This document shows positions 5,818-6,452 of a stretch of 6,452 nt of DNA, in pieces. The stretch spans positions 1 through 6,452 of the forward strand of contig JAKPSO010000424.1 in the NCBI GenBank assembly GCA_029571495.1, given 5' to 3'. Source of the DNA: Pseudomonadota bacterium (GTDB taxonomy: Bacteria; Pseudomonadota; Gammaproteobacteria; Burkholderiales; Casimicrobiaceae). How positions within the stretch are numbered: position 1 is the first letter of the stretch; every line of letters starts with the position of its first letter. The translations under genes and the position numbers were made by a program. The notes under the pieces were generated by a model that had not been told where the DNA came from, searched no databases, and saw only the letters and a program-made list of their open reading frames with translations.

Positions 5818-6452
5818 TCAATGGTCAAACTGATGCAGGTATGCCTCGACGTTTGCTGGCGTGGTGCGGAATGCGTTCGGGCCAATCGCACCTTGAGTCA
5901 ACGCGGCGCCGCGTAATCCCAGCAAATACCGAGTGATGATCAAGCCGTCAGTCAATGGGAGTACGCGGCCATCTAAGTCAGCGTCCCAATAAAACGGCCG
6001 CGAAGCCAGATACGTCGCGATCGATTCTGGCGTCAAGCGCTTGGCATACGGGGAAACAAGTCCTTCCGTTAGTGCTGTCCCACGCAGACCGAGCAAATAG
6101 CGTACAAGCAACATGCCGTCACCAGCGGCATCCGTCGATCCATTTGCATCGAAATCAAAGGCAGTCACGACGCTTACTGAAGATACAGCTGTGCCTGATT
6201 GATAGTTGGTGTCGCCCGGAAAACTAATGACGAGCGGTTGGTCGAGACCCAACTGCGTGGGCGTCAGCACGCATTGACCCGTTCCCGCCGTGAGCGTGAT
6301 ACTGCAAGAGGAGCCAGCGCCATTGACTGACACGTTTCCCGAAGGCACGCCGCTAGGCCCGTTTAGAGTGACCGACACCGTTTTTGAATGACCGCGGACG
6401 AGCAAACTACCGGCAGAAGCACCAATGGTCGCGACAGCAGAACCGGTCGAAC
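5818..6452 (-). CDS. C-terminal part of an Ig-like and dockerin-like repeat secreted/surface protein, cut by window edge
   Basis: The frame is open from the right edge to the TGA at 5818-5820. About 210 residues are visible, and the true start lies outside; the internal TTG at 6405 is not a believable start. Residues are numbered here from that TTG codon. An Ig-like repeat domain (about 6-80) shows SKTVSVTLNGPSGVPSG, a Cys pair (C34, C45) and the ISFPGDTNYQSG signature of Big_3_5-type repeats. Two dockerin-like EF-hand repeats follow (about 84-136 and 141-195), each ending in RYLLGLRG plus a conserved tail. Such proteins are normally exported, often large, and built from many Ig-like modules. 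In species without cellulosomes the role of the dockerin-like end is unknown; calcium-dependent folding or surface attachment is possible. The cysteines are consistent with an extracytoplasmic location. The upstream domains, which would tell the function, are not in the window. Confidence 0.82.
   Translation of the reverse strand, partial: STGSAVATIGASAGSLLVRGHSKTVSVTLNGPSGVPSGNVSVNGAGSSCSITLTAGTGQCVLTPTQLGLDQPLVISFPGDTNYQSGTAVSSVSVVTAFDFDANGSTDAAGDGMLLVRYLLGLRGTALTEGLVSPYAKRLTPESIATYLASRPFYWDADLDGRVLPLTDGLIITRYLLGLRGAALTQGAIGPNAFRTTPANVEAYLHQFDH
5821..6156 (-). repeat. Two tandem dockerin-like EF-hand repeats within the CDS
   Basis: Copy A (5998-6156) begins DFDANGSTDAAGDG and copy B (5821-5985) begins DADLDGRVLPLTDG. 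Both continue with RYLLGLRG, then AL-T-G, then a segment with an Arg followed by TP and an AxYL-like end (SIATYL, VEAYL). Both copies are about 53-55 residues. Similarity is clear in protein but much reduced in DNA, so the duplication is old. Asp/Asn at positions 1, 3 and 5 of each loop suggests calcium binding. Confidence 0.75.

Overview
The window looks like a stretch of ordinary chromosome from a proteobacterium, probably a betaproteobacterium (Burkholderiales-like) or a related gammaproteobacterium. This rests on the HtpG and SelO sequence style, a sigma-32-type heat-shock promoter, moderately GC-rich coding sequence, and a dockerin-like repeat of a kind I recall from Burkholderiales. The assignment is an inference from sequence style; no marker gene fixes it. 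I see no mobile elements, RNA genes, CRISPR arrays or phage genes.

Layout from left to right. Positions 1-74 (minus strand) hold the first codons of a secreted protein cut by the window edge, with a clear Shine-Dalgarno and signal peptide. Positions 75-316 are a divergent intergenic region with only weak promoter candidates. Positions 317-1168 (plus) encode a four-helix DUF3592 membrane protein, the only plus-strand gene. It converges, with 12 bases between stop codons, on selO (1181-2737, minus), a pseudokinase-fold protein AMPylase with a Cys in place of the selenocysteine. Upstream of selO, in the same direction, is htpG (2825-4729, minus), the bacterial Hsp90. In front of htpG lies a near-consensus sigma-32 promoter (4798-4825). 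Next come an EamA/DMT-family transporter (4858-5760, minus) and the C-terminal part of a secreted or surface protein with an Ig-like domain and two dockerin-like EF-hand repeats (5818 to the right edge, minus).

The best-supported functional link is htpG-selO. Only 87 bases separate them, I see no convincing terminator or separate selO promoter, and the only strong promoter nearby is the heat-shock one. SelO homologues modify proteins with nucleotides and have been tied to oxidative and heat stress, so joint induction of a chaperone and a protein-modifying enzyme is plausible. The transporter and the dockerin-like protein are probably separate from this unit. I do not see a clearly new multi-gene system. 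The most notable items are the htpG-selO arrangement, the unusual acidic spacing in the dockerin-like repeats, the SelO cysteine pattern, and a possibly leaderless DUF3592 transcript.
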